Assembly: GCA_943370595.1 (NCBI GenBank) | Contig: CALRRO020000010.1 | Location: 124,001-188,000 of the forward strand | Source: Piscinibacter sp943370595 | GTDB taxonomy: Bacteria; Pseudomonadota; Gammaproteobacteria; Burkholderiales; Burkholderiaceae_C | DNA: 64,000 bases | Direction of reading: 5' to 3' | Part shown: positions 51,330 through 61,020 of the stretch, piece after piece | Layout: each line of letters opens with the position of its first letter | How positions within the stretch are numbered: the stretch's first letter is position 1 | Translations under genes and position numbers: made by a program | Notes under the pieces: generated by a model | The model's database searches: none | What the model saw: the letters and a program-made list of their open reading frames with translations, nothing else | What the model was told of the DNA's origin: nothing

Positions 51330-52058
51330 TTACTGCGCCGCCGGCTTCGCGGCGCGGCTGGCCACCAGTTGCTGCTCGATCTGCGCGGTGTTCATCGCGC
51401 CCGGGGAGCGCTTGCCATCCTCGAACAGGATGGCCGGCGTGCCGTTGATGCGGTACTTGCGGCCGAACTCGCTGTTGCGCTGCAGGGCCGCCACGTCGCA
51501 CTGGCCCATCACCTTGGCCGGCGCATTGCCTTCGAGCATCCAGTCGCGCCAGGCCGCGGTCTTGTCCTTCGCGCACCAGATGTTCTTCGACTTCTCAGCC
51601 GAGTCGGCGCCGAGGATCGGGTAGAGGAAGGTGTAGACAGTGACGTCCTTGACCGCGTTCAGGTCACGCTCGAAGCGCTTGCAGTAGCCGCAGTTCGGGT
51701 CGGCGAACACCGCCATCTTGCGTTCGCCGGTGCCCGACTTCCAGACGATCGCGTCCTTCAGCGGCAGCTTGGCGAAGTCGATCTGCGTCAGCTTGTCGAT
51801 GCGCGCCTGAGTGAGGTTGGTGCGCGTGCGGGTCTCGATCACGCTGCCGTCGATGATGTGGTTGCCCTGCTCGTCGGTGTAGAAGATCTCGGTGCCGACA
51901 CGCACCTCGTACAGGCCGGGGATCGGCGACTTGTTGACCTCGTCGATCTTCGGGAAGTCGGGCAAGCGCTCGGACAGGTTCTTGCGGATCACCGCTTCCT
52001 GGGCGAAGGCGGGCGCAGCCAGTGCGGTGGCGAGTGCAAGTGTGGCGAGGCGAAGCAT
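51330..52058 (-). CDS. dsbC: Thiol:disulfide interchange protein DsbC
   Basis: Periplasmic disulfide isomerase. The 242-residue protein has a signal peptide (LATLALATALAAPAFAQ, cleavage about residue 20), an N-terminal dimerisation domain (about 22-80, KSPIPGLYEVRVGTEIFYTD) and a thioredoxin domain with the active site CGYC at 123-126 (ADPNCGYCKRF). RINGTPAILFEDGKR gives the cis-proline loop. The ATG at 52058 is the one beginning the signal peptide; the longer open frame is a shadow of the adjacent FAD enzyme gene, from which it is separated by 11 bases on the same strand. Confidence 0.95.
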   Translation of the reverse strand: MLRLATLALATALAAPAFAQEAVIRKNLSERLPDFPKIDEVNKSPIPGLYEVRVGTEIFYTDEQGNHIIDGSVIETRTRTNLTQARIDKLTQIDFAKLPLKDAIVWKSGTGERKMAVFADPNCGYCKRFERDLNAVKDVTVYTFLYPILGADSAEKSKNIWCAKDKTAAWRDWMLEGNAPAKVMGQCDVAALQRNSEFGRKYRINGTPAILFEDGKRSPGAMNTAQIEQQLVASRAAKPAAQ

Positions 52059-52069
52059 GGCAGGAGCCT

Positions 52070-53191
52070 TCAGGAGTCGAGTGCGCGGGCGGTCAGCCAT
52101 CGCTTGAGGGGGGTGACGCGGTTGACCAGACTCAGCCCGCGGTTGCGAAGTTCCCGTGCCACCGGCGCCGGCTGTGCAAAGAGTCGCAACAGGCCGTCTG
52201 TGACCTGCTCCATCGCCCAGGTCGGCGCCTTGCGTTCGCGCACGTAGCGGCGCAGCAGGCGCTCGTCGCCGAGCGGCCGCCAGGGCTCGCGCGCGGCGAT
52301 CACCTGGCTCAGCGCCGCCACGTCGGCCAGGCCCAGGTTCAGGCCCTGCCCGGCCAGCGGATGCACCAGGTGCGCGGCGTCGCCCAGCAGCACCCAGCCG
52401 GGGCCGCACCAGGCGCTGGCCTCGGCGATCGCCAGCGGCCACGAAGCGCGCGGCGAGGCCAGTTGCAGGTCGCCCGCCTCGCCGCGCGTGGCGGCCATCA
52501 GCGCGGCGCTGAAATCGGCGTCGGAAAGGGCCAGCAGTTCCTGCGCACGCTCGTCGGGCAGCGACCAGACCAGCGCATACGAACGCTCCGGCTGCGGCGA
52601 ATCGAAGGGCAGCAGCGCCAGCACGTCGGGCGAGCGGAACCACTGCCGTGCCGTGCCCTGGTGCGGTGCCGAGGCGACCAGCCGCGCGGCGATCGCGCTG
52701 TGCCCGTACTCGCGGCGGACGAACTGGACGCCCAGCGCGGCGCGCGTCGCCGAGGCCTTGCCCTCACACAGCGCGGTCAACACCGGCTTTGCACGCTCGG
52801 CCTGCTCGTCGCTCAGCGTGTGCACGTGCGGCGAGAAGCGCAGCGCCGCGGCGAGTTCGCGCTCGAGCACCGGCGCATCGACGATCCAGGCCAGTTCGCC
52901 GCGCCGTTGCTCCCAGGCCGAGAAATCGATCGCCGCGCCGGCCGAGTCGCCCTGCACGTGCATGTCGTAGACCGGCGTGGCGGCATTGGCCGGCAGAGCG
53001 TCCCAGACCTTCAGGCCCTTGAGCAGCGTCACCGAGGCGGCGTTGAGCGCATAGGCACGCACGTCCACCGGCGCATCAGCGCGCGGCGCACTGCCGCACA
53101 GGCCGACCTGCAGCCCGAGCCGCGCCAGCGACAGCGCCAGGCTCTGCCCGACGATGCCCGACCCGCGCACCAGCACGTCCATGTGTTTCAT
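52070..53191 (-). CDS. FAD-dependent ubiquinone-biosynthesis-type monooxygenase (UbiH/UbiF/VisC family)
   Basis: A 373-residue flavoprotein hydroxylase. The N-terminal dinucleotide fold is VLVRGSGIVGQSLALSLARLGL, a DVRAYALN segment (UbiH family DxRxxAL motif) follows, and the second FAD motif is GDAAHLVHPLAGQGLNLGLAD. These motifs place it with enzymes that hydroxylate the ubiquinone ring; which position is attacked cannot be decided from sequence. The first glycine motif is GSGIVG with Arg before it (VRGSG), slightly unusual. It is upstream of dsbC on the same strand and divergent from the AsmA gene. Confidence 0.88.
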   Translation of the reverse strand: MKHMDVLVRGSGIVGQSLALSLARLGLQVGLCGSAPRADAPVDVRAYALNAASVTLLKGLKVWDALPANAATPVYDMHVQGDSAGAAIDFSAWEQRRGELAWIVDAPVLERELAAALRFSPHVHTLSDEQAERAKPVLTALCEGKASATRAALGVQFVRREYGHSAIAARLVASAPHQGTARQWFRSPDVLALLPFDSPQPERSYALVWSLPDERAQELLALSDADFSAALMAATRGEAGDLQLASPRASWPLAIAEASAWCGPGWVLLGDAAHLVHPLAGQGLNLGLADVAALSQVIAAREPWRPLGDERLLRRYVRERKAPTWAMEQVTDGLLRLFAQPAPVARELRNRGLSLVNRVTPLKRWLTARALDS

Positions 53192-53276
53192 CGTCTTTCA
53201 TTGTAGGCAGTGACTCATGACGGAGCCGAGGCAGCGGGGTGCACAATCCGCCCTCCCCGCTTTGCCCGCCTCCCGC

Positions 53277-55694
53277 ATGTCCGTCTGGATCCGACGCGTC
53301 GCCATCACCCTCGGGGTGCTGATCCTGCTGGCCGTTGCCGCCGGCGCCTGGCTGATCGCCAGCTTCGACCCCAATCGCTACAAGGGCATGGCGGTCGACT
53401 GGATGAAGGCCAACCGCAACCGCACGTTGGCGATCGACGGGCCGGTCTCGCTGTCGGTGTTCCCGCGCGTGGCCGTCAAGCTGAACCAGGTCAGCCTGAG
53501 CGAAGCCGGCCGCAGCGAGAACTTCGCCGCCATCGACCAGGCCGCATTGTCGGTCGATCTGCTGCCGCTGCTGCGCGGCCGCGTGGTGATCGGGCGGGTC
53601 GAGGCCAGCGGCGTCCGCGTGCAGCTGCTGCGCGATGCGAAGGGCAAGCGCAACACCGACGACCTCGCCAGCCCGGCGGCAGCGGCCGAGGCGCCGGGCC
53701 AGAAGCCCGCGGAACCTGCCGCTGCCGCTGGCGGCAAGCCGGTCGACATCGACATCGACCGCATCACGCTGACCGACCTGCGCGCACGCGTGAAGGACGA
53801 GCAGGCGAAGCTCGACGGCGAGCTGGTGCTCGAGCGCCTGGTCACCGGCCGCATCGCCGACGGCGTGGCCTCGCCGGTCGAGCTCGCCGCACGGGTCGAC
53901 TTCCGCCAGCCGGCGGCCAAGGGCACGCTGTCGGGCAAGACCACGCTGACCCCGGTGCTGGCCACTGGCTCGTTCACGCTGGCCGACATGAACCTCGCCT
54001 GGAAGGGCGACCTGCCCGGCGCCAGCGGCGTCGACGCCAGCGTGCGCGGCGCCGTGGCGCTGGACGGCACGAAAGGCGCCCTCGACGCGAAGAAGCTCGA
54101 GGTGCAGCTGACCGCGCGCGCTGGCGCCCTGCAGCTCACCGGCAGCACGCTGTCGGTGGCGGCCTTCGGTTTCGATCCGACAAAGCAGGCCTTGCACGTC
54201 GAGCAATTGCAGTTGCGGCTGAAGGGCAGCCGCGGCAAGGATCCGCTCTCGCTCGAACTCGACTGGCCGCGCCTGGATGTCGAAGGCGAGAAGCTCAAGG
54301 GCAGCGCGCTCGAAGGCAAGCTCTCGCTTGGCGGCGAACTCCCGCTCATCGCCAGCTTCCGCAGCGGCGCGCCCACCGGCACCTTCGACGCTGTCGCGCT
54401 GCCCGGCTTCGAGGCGAAGATCGGCAGCTCTGGCACGGCGCGCACCATCGACGGCACGCTGCGCGCCAACCTCGGCCTGCAGCCCGCCAAGTCGGCCTTG
54501 AGCCTGAGTGGGCTGGACCTGAAGGCGACGGTCTCCGACAAGGGCCTCAAGCCGCTCGCCCTGGCGCTGAAGGGCCAGGCCAGCGCCTCGCCGCAGGCGG
54601 CGCAGTGGGCGGTGACGGGCCAGCTCAACGCCAACAGTTTCGCGATCGACGGCAATGCCAACCTGTCGGCCAACCCGATGTTCGTGAAGGCCAATGCCCG
54701 CTTCGACAGTCTGGACCTGAACACGCTGCTGCCCGACGGTGCATCCGCCGGCACGGCGCCCGGCGCATCGGCGCCGGCACCGGCGCCCGCCGACACACCG
54801 GTCGATCTGTCCGGGTTGCGCGCGCTGAACGCCAATGTCTCGCTGCGCGCCGGTGCACTGGCCTTCCGCCAGTACCGCCTCAGCGACGCTCGCGTGGAAG
54901 CCCAGCTCGACAACGGCATGCTCAAGGTGCCGGTGCTGCAGGCCCGGGCCTGGGGTGGCACGCTCGACGCCAACGCACTCGCCGACGCGCGCGCCAACCG
55001 CATCGCGGTCAAGGCGGTGGCCAACGGCGTCAACGTCAACGCGCTGCTGCAGGACGTGGCGGCCAAGGACATCCTCGAAGGCACCGGCCGCGTCAACGTC
55101 GACGTCGACACCACCGGCCGCAGCATCGGCGAGCTGCGCTCGCACCTGCGCGGCACGGCGGCGCTGAACCTGCGCGACGGCGCGATCAAGGGCATCAACC
55201 TGGCGAAGAGCCTGCGCCAGGCGAAGGCCGCGCTGTCGCTGCGCGCCGATGCGAGCGAGAAGGCCCGCCAGACCGAGAAGACCGACTTCTCCGAGCTGAG
55301 CGCGAGCTTCCAGATCGCCGACGGCGTGGCGCGCAGCAACGACCTCGACATGAAGAGCCCGTTCATCCGCCTGGGCGGCGACGGTGCGATCGACATCGGC
55401 AGAGGCCGCATCGACTACACCGCGCGTGCCACGGTGACCTCCAGTGCCGCCGGCCAGGGTGGCGCCGAACTCGCGGCGCTGAAAGGCCTGACCGTGCCAG
55501 TGCGCCTGACCGGACCGTTCGACGCCATCGACTGGAAGATCCAGTGGTCGGCGGTGGCCGCCGGCGCGCTGCAGAACAAGCTGGAAGACAAGCTCAAGGG
55601 CAAACTCGGTCTCCAGCCGGCCCAGCCCGGAGCCTCCGCGCCGGCGCCGAAGCAACAATTGAAGGACAAGCTTTTGAAAGGGCTGTTCAAGTGA
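53277..55694 (+). CDS. AsmA family protein
   Basis: A large 805-residue membrane-anchored periplasmic protein of the AsmA/YhdP-like group, implicated in outer-membrane lipid homeostasis and phospholipid transport. One N-terminal helix (about residues 8-28: ITLGVLILLAVAAGAWLIA) is followed by the AsmA start FDPNRYKGMAVDWMKANRNRTLAIDG and long beta-repeat segments. The C-terminal AsmA-like domain (ALNLRDGAIKGINLAKSLRQAK, then IDIGRGRIDYTARA) is intact. The ATG at 53277 is preferred over 53217 because the extra 20 residues are low-complexity. The stop overlaps the next gene in GTGA. Confidence 0.9.
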   Translation: MSVWIRRVAITLGVLILLAVAAGAWLIASFDPNRYKGMAVDWMKANRNRTLAIDGPVSLSVFPRVAVKLNQVSLSEAGRSENFAAIDQAALSVDLLPLLRGRVVIGRVEASGVRVQLLRDAKGKRNTDDLASPAAAAEAPGQKPAEPAAAAGGKPVDIDIDRITLTDLRARVKDEQAKLDGELVLERLVTGRIADGVASPVELAARVDFRQPAAKGTLSGKTTLTPVLATGSFTLADMNLAWKGDLPGASGVDASVRGAVALDGTKGALDAKKLEVQLTARAGALQLTGSTLSVAAFGFDPTKQALHVEQLQLRLKGSRGKDPLSLELDWPRLDVEGEKLKGSALEGKLSLGGELPLIASFRSGAPTGTFDAVALPGFEAKIGSSGTARTIDGTLRANLGLQPAKSALSLSGLDLKATVSDKGLKPLALALKGQASASPQAAQWAVTGQLNANSFAIDGNANLSANPMFVKANARFDSLDLNTLLPDGASAGTAPGASAPAPAPADTPVDLSGLRALNANVSLRAGALAFRQYRLSDARVEAQLDNGMLKVPVLQARAWGGTLDANALADARANRIAVKAVANGVNVNALLQDVAAKDILEGTGRVNVDVDTTGRSIGELRSHLRGTAALNLRDGAIKGINLAKSLRQAKAALSLRADASEKARQTEKTDFSELSASFQIADGVARSNDLDMKSPFIRLGGDGAIDIGRGRIDYTARATVTSSAAGQGGAELAALKGLTVPVRLTGPFDAIDWKIQWSAVAAGALQNKLEDKLKGKLGLQPAQPGASAPAPKQQLKDKLLKGLFK

Positions 55695-56569
55695 GCACAC
55701 CTGCGAATGCGTCGATGGGCGACGTCGACGTGCGCATCGCCGCACTCAACGTGCATCCGATCAAGTCCTGCGGCGGCATCGCGGTGGACGAGGCGCTGGT
55801 CATCGAGACCGGCCTGGAGTTCGACCGCGCCTGGATGGTGGTCGACGAACGCGGCGTGCTGGTCACGCAGCGCGAGCTGCCGCGCATGGCGCTGATCCAG
55901 CCCACGCTGAAGCAGCTCGACATGGTGCTGCGTGCGCCGGGCATGCTGGCGCTGCACGTGGCGCTGGACACCGTCGAGGCACCGGTCGAGGTGACGGTGT
56001 GGAACGACACGGTCAAGGCCTACGACATGGGCGACCTGGCGGCGCAGTGGTTCAGCGACTTCCTCGGCCGCAAGGTGCGGCTCTCGCGCTTCGACCCCGA
56101 GCAGCGCCGACTCGCCGACCGCGCCTGGACGGGCCCGATCGAGGCCGAGACGGCCTTCGCCGACGCCTTCCCGCTGCTGGTCGCCTCGACGGCCGGGCTC
56201 GACGAGCTGAACCAGCGGCTGCGCAAGGCCGGCCATGCGCCGGTGACGATGCAGCGCTTCCGCCCCAACCTCGTGCTCGACGGGCTGGACGCGCATGGCG
56301 AAGACCACCTCGATGAAGTCGTCTTCCAGGCGACCGAAGGGCCGGTGCGCATCAAGCTCGTCAAGCCCTGCAGCCGCTGCACGGTGCCCGATGTCGACCC
56401 GGTCACGGCGGAGACCGGCCATGCGGTCGGCGACGTGCTGGCCACGTACCGCGCCGATGCGCGACTGGACGGCGCACTGACCTTCGGCATGAACGCGGTC
56501 GTGCTCGAAGGCATCGAGGCCACGCTGAAGGTCGGCATGAGCGGCGCGGCGACTTTCAAGTTCGAGTGA
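55691..56569 (+). CDS. MOSC domain-containing protein
   Basis: A 292-residue protein with an N-terminal MOSC beta-barrel (IAALNVHPIKSCGGIAVDEALVIETGLEFDRAWMVVDERG) and a C-terminal MOSC domain with the conserved cysteine in KPCSRCTVPDVD. Related proteins (YcbX, mARC) bind molybdenum cofactor and reduce N-hydroxylated compounds, needing a partner; YcbX also carries a ferredoxin domain, which is absent here. The GTG at 55691 overlaps the AsmA stop; an ATG at 55715 is the alternative. Confidence 0.9.
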   Translation: MSTPANASMGDVDVRIAALNVHPIKSCGGIAVDEALVIETGLEFDRAWMVVDERGVLVTQRELPRMALIQPTLKQLDMVLRAPGMLALHVALDTVEAPVEVTVWNDTVKAYDMGDLAAQWFSDFLGRKVRLSRFDPEQRRLADRAWTGPIEAETAFADAFPLLVASTAGLDELNQRLRKAGHAPVTMQRFRPNLVLDGLDAHGEDHLDEVVFQATEGPVRIKLVKPCSRCTVPDVDPVTAETGHAVGDVLATYRADARLDGALTFGMNAVVLEGIEATLKVGMSGAATFKFE

Positions 56570-57474
56570 GTCGGCTGCCCAACTGGCAGCTGTTCGCTGT
56601 CTGCGTGCTCGTCTGGAGCACCACCTGGTACGCGATCACCTGGCAGGTCGACACGGTCGCGCCGGAGCTCGGCGTAGCGCTGCGCTTCGCGCTGGCCGGC
56701 GCGCTGGTGCTGGGCTTCGCGGCGCTGCGCCGCCTGCCGCTGCGCTTCGCGCCGCGCGACCACCTGCGCCTGGCGCTGCAGGGTGCGTTCATGTACGGCG
56801 TGTCCTACGTCTGCGTGTACCACGCGGAGCAGCACGTGGTGTCGGGCCTGGTGGCGGTGGGCTACTCGGCCTCGCCGCTGTTCGGCGCGCTCGGTGCGCG
56901 CTGGCTGTACGGCACGGCGCTGACCGGCCGCTTCATCGGCGGCGGGCTGGTCGGCGTGCTCGGCGTCGCGCTGGTGTTCTGGCCCGAACTGGCCCGCGCC
57001 GTGCCGGGCGCGGACACGCAACTGGGCATCGTGTACACCGTCGCGGCGGTGCTGCTGGCGGCCGTGGGCAGCCTGTCGGCCAGCCGCAACCGCCAGCACC
57101 GCCTGCCGCTGTGGCCGGCGCTGGGCTTCGGCATGCTGTACGGCGCGTTGTCGGCGCTGCTGGTGGCCGTGGCGCTGGGCCGCGGCCTGGCCCTGCCCAT
57201 CGGGCTGTCGTGGTGGATGGCGCTGCTGTACCTGGCCATCGCCGGCTCGGTGCTTACCTTCGCCTGCTACCTGACGCTGCTCGACCGCCTGGGCCCCGGG
57301 CCGGCCGGCACCATCGGCGTGATGACGCCCTTGCTCGCGCTGGTCGTCTCGCTGCTCTTCGAAGGCTATCGGCCCGAATGGCTGACGCTCGCCGGGGCGG
57401 CACTCGCGGTGGCCGGCAACATCGCCATGCTGCGCCCGGCGCCGCTCAGGCCCGCCGCGGCGGCAGAGGGATGA
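56566..57474 (+). CDS. EamA/DMT-family transporter
   Basis: A 302-residue inner-membrane permease with ten hydrophobic helices in two EamA halves: LFAVCVLVWSTTWYAITWQ opens the first and LGFGMLYGALSALLVAVALG the second. PAGTIGVMTPLLALVVSLLFEGYRPEWLTLAGAALAVAGN is the typical second-half end. Substrate is unknown (drug/metabolite efflux). The start GTG at 56566 overlaps the MOSC stop. Its 3' end overlaps the convergent pirin gene by 29 bases. Confidence 0.9.
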   Translation: MSRLPNWQLFAVCVLVWSTTWYAITWQVDTVAPELGVALRFALAGALVLGFAALRRLPLRFAPRDHLRLALQGAFMYGVSYVCVYHAEQHVVSGLVAVGYSASPLFGALGARWLYGTALTGRFIGGGLVGVLGVALVFWPELARAVPGADTQLGIVYTVAAVLLAAVGSLSASRNRQHRLPLWPALGFGMLYGALSALLVAVALGRGLALPIGLSWWMALLYLAIAGSVLTFACYLTLLDRLGPGPAGTIGVMTPLLALVVSLLFEGYRPEWLTLAGAALAVAGNIAMLRPAPLRPAAAAEG

Positions 57475-58318
57475 ACTCGGTCTCGCCGGGGACCTTGTCG
57501 AAGCGCTGAGCTTCCCAGTCGTCCTGGGCCTGGACGATGCGCTCCTTCCGGCTCGACACGAAGTTCCACACCATGTGGCGGTGACCCAGCGGCGCACCGC
57601 CGACCACGGCGATGCGGGCGCCGGCCGCGGCGCACAGCGTCGGCTCGCTGCCGGGCTCGAGCACGGCCAGGGTGCCGGCCGGCACCGCCTGGCCATCGAT
57701 CTCGATGTCGCCATCGACCGGGTAGACCGCCCGCTCGGCGGCCGCGTCGGGCAGGCGCAGCGTGGCGCCTGCGGCCAGCGCGATGTCGAGGTACAGCGTC
57801 GGCGACAGCGTGGCGACCGGCGAGCGCACGCCAAATGCCTCGCCGATCAGCATGCGCACCCTGGCGCCGCTCTGCTCGACGGACGGGATCGCCGCCGCCG
57901 GCGTGTGCACGAACGAGGGTTCGTCCTCCTCGTGCTCGGCCGGCAGCGCACACCACAGCTGCAGGCCGTGGCTGCGCCGCACCACGCCGCGCAGGTCGTC
58001 GGGCGTGCGCTCGGAGTGCACGATGCCACGGCCGGCGGTCATCCAGTTGATCGCCCCCGGCTCGATGCGCTGCACCACACCGGTGGAGTCGCGGTGCAGC
58101 ATCGCGCCCTCGAACAGGTAGGTCACCGTCGCCAGGCCGATGTGCGGGTGCGGCCGCACGTCGTGGTTGTCCGCCGGCTGCGCGGTGATCGGCCCGAAGT
58201 GATCGAAGAACAGGAACGGGCCGACCGCCTGGCGCTGCGCCGAGGGCAGGCAGCGGCGCACCAGGAAGCCGCCGCCGAGGTCCTTCACGTGGGGAACGAT
58301 CAGTTGCAAGGTCGTCAT
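57446..58318 (-). CDS. Pirin family protein (cupin)
   Basis: A 290-residue bicupin. The pirin metal-binding pattern is present in the first cupin: FFDHFGP, RPHPHIGLATVTYLFEGAMLHRD and GIVHSERTP contain the histidines that bind iron in pirins, some of which act as quercetinases. The C-terminal cupin (VYPVDGDIEIDGQAVPAGTLAVLEPG) is closed by VVGGAPLGHRHMVWNFVSS. Single gene in opposite orientation to its neighbours; start at 58318 is the ATG giving the standard N-terminus MTTLQLIVP. Confidence 0.92.
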   Translation of the reverse strand: MTTLQLIVPHVKDLGGGFLVRRCLPSAQRQAVGPFLFFDHFGPITAQPADNHDVRPHPHIGLATVTYLFEGAMLHRDSTGVVQRIEPGAINWMTAGRGIVHSERTPDDLRGVVRRSHGLQLWCALPAEHEEDEPSFVHTPAAAIPSVEQSGARVRMLIGEAFGVRSPVATLSPTLYLDIALAAGATLRLPDAAAERAVYPVDGDIEIDGQAVPAGTLAVLEPGSEPTLCAAAGARIAVVGGAPLGHRHMVWNFVSSRKERIVQAQDDWEAQRFDKVPGETEFIPLPPRRA

Positions 58319-58388
58319 GGCAGCACGCGTCCGAAAGGGTCTGCGCAGTGTAGGAGCGCGATACAGTCCGCGCCCAGGGAGGGGTGAG

Positions 58389-59837
58389 ATGGAGCAGGAC
58401 AGCGTGCCGGCCGCTGCCGCGCAGTCGCCCGCGGCACAGATTCCGCCGGGCAGCCTGGGCGCCTGGTGGCGCGAAGGCGCACGAACGGCCTTTCTGCGCG
58501 ACCCGCGCTGGGATGGGCTGCACACCTCGCCGTCCATCGTCGTCGCCCTGCTGCTGGCGTCGCTGCTGATCGACGTGATCGCGCAGCGCCTGTTCATCGA
58601 CGGCGGTGCCCGCTTCTACGCGCCGGCCGTGCAGTCCGGCTGGCTGTCGACGGTGGCCGGCGCGCTGGCCTGCTGGCTGCTCGTACCGCAGGCGGACCCG
58701 GCACGCGCCGCGCCGCGTGCGCCGACGGCGACCGCCTTGTTCGCGATGCTGATCGCGCAGTCGATCACCCTGTGGCTCGTCATCTCTCTGGTCAGCGTGC
58801 CGCTGGTGCGGGCCGGCTGGTGGTCGCCGCAGACCCTGGGCGAGTGGGGCAGTTGGGTCGCCTGGCTGTTGCCGCTGCTGTGGGTGGCCGCGGCCCAGCT
58901 GCGCCTCGCGTGGCGCAGCGGCAGCGGCGATGGCGCCGCACGCTGGGGGGCGGCCGGCCTGCTGGTCGGCGTGCTGCTGCTGGCCCAGTGGATGCAGCCG
59001 CTGCGGTTCTGGTACCCCGACGAGAGCCAGGACGGCGATGCGCGGCGCGAACCGTTCCGGCTCACGCAGGAGCTGTTCGAGCGACAGGCGCCGCTGCTCG
59101 ACGGCCAGCTGCGGCAGCTGGCCGCGCCGCGGCGCGGGCAGGTCGACGTGTTCTCCATCACCTTCGCGCCCTATGCGGACGAAGACGTGTTCATGCGCGA
59201 GAGCCAGATGGTCAGCGGCGTGATGGAGACACGCTTCGGCGCCGCCGGCCGCTCGCTGCAGCTGGTGAACCACCGCGACACCTCGCAGGCCCTGCCCTGG
59301 GCCACGCCGACGAACCTGCAGCGCGCCATCGCCCACATCGCCGGCCGCATGGATCACGACGAGGACGTGCTCTTCATCCACCTGACCTCGCACGGCGCAC
59401 GCTCCGGCGCGCTGGCCGCCGGCTTCTGGCCGCTGAGCGTGGAACCGGTGACGCCCGAGCTGCTGCGCTCGTGGCTGCACGACGCCGGCGTGCGACACCG
59501 CATCGTCTCGGTCTCGGCCTGCTACTCCGGCAGCTGGATCGCGCCGCTGCAGGACGAACACACCCTGGTGATGACCGCCGCCGACGCCGAACACACGTCC
59601 TACGGCTGCGGGCGCCGCTCGGAACTCACCTTCTTCGGCCGCGCCATGTTCGACGAGCAGCTGCGCCGCACCTGGTCGTTCGAGCAGGCGCATGCCCAGG
59701 CCCGCACGGTGATCGAGCGGCGCGAGCAGGAAGCCGGCAAGGACGACGGCTATTCCAACCCGCTGATCCACGTCGGCACCGCGATCCGGCCGGTGCTCGA
59801 GCGCCTCGAGCGCGAGCGGGCGGCGGTCACCCCCTGA
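58389..59837 (+). CDS. Membrane-anchored C13 (legumain-like) peptidase family protein
   Basis: A 482-residue protein in two halves. Residues about 45-210 hold four or five membrane helices (SIVVALLLASLLIDVIAQ, TATALFAMLIAQSITLWLVI, LPLLWVAAAQ, GLLVGVLLLAQW). The C-terminal half is a caspase-haemoglobinase-like domain: VLFIHLTSHGARSG with the catalytic histidine (His335), and VSVSACYSGSW with the cysteine (Cys378), the C13 His-Cys dyad. It probably cleaves after Asn or Asp, facing cytoplasm or periplasm. The ATG at 58389 is the first that avoids the shadow of the pirin gene. Confidence 0.86.
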   Translation: MEQDSVPAAAAQSPAAQIPPGSLGAWWREGARTAFLRDPRWDGLHTSPSIVVALLLASLLIDVIAQRLFIDGGARFYAPAVQSGWLSTVAGALACWLLVPQADPARAAPRAPTATALFAMLIAQSITLWLVISLVSVPLVRAGWWSPQTLGEWGSWVAWLLPLLWVAAAQLRLAWRSGSGDGAARWGAAGLLVGVLLLAQWMQPLRFWYPDESQDGDARREPFRLTQELFERQAPLLDGQLRQLAAPRRGQVDVFSITFAPYADEDVFMRESQMVSGVMETRFGAAGRSLQLVNHRDTSQALPWATPTNLQRAIAHIAGRMDHDEDVLFIHLTSHGARSGALAAGFWPLSVEPVTPELLRSWLHDAGVRHRIVSVSACYSGSWIAPLQDEHTLVMTAADAEHTSYGCGRRSELTFFGRAMFDEQLRRTWSFEQAHAQARTVIERREQEAGKDDGYSNPLIHVGTAIRPVLERLERERAAVTP

Positions 59838-59871
59838 GCCCGGGCCGCGCCAGGGGCGCCACCTAGAATCA

Positions 59872-59898
59872 GGGCTTTCGAGCGTCTTCCGAAAGCCC
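59872..59898 (+). promoter_or_regulatory. Nine-base-pair hairpin immediately before the ychF start
   Basis: GGGCTTTCG (59872-59880) and CGAAAGCCC (59890-59898) are perfect reverse complements with a nine-base loop, ending four bases before the ATG at 59903. The leader has no Shine-Dalgarno. TAGAAT just upstream could be a -10 hexamer, in which case the transcript would begin within or just ahead of the stem. CCGAAAGCCC also precedes the lysS ATG. Confidence 0.4.
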
Positions 59899-59902
59899 CC
59901 TC

Positions 59903-60997
<1,095 letters not shown>

Positions 60998-61020
60998 CCT
61001 TCCTCACGAGGAGCCCGCCC

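Noticed and set aside
50901..52247. Long plus-strand open frame beginning MLKLERQRR and containing SERSERSERSE
   Set aside because: It spans repeat elements and then runs antisense to dsbC and the FAD enzyme gene; composition is typical of a high-G+C shadow frame.
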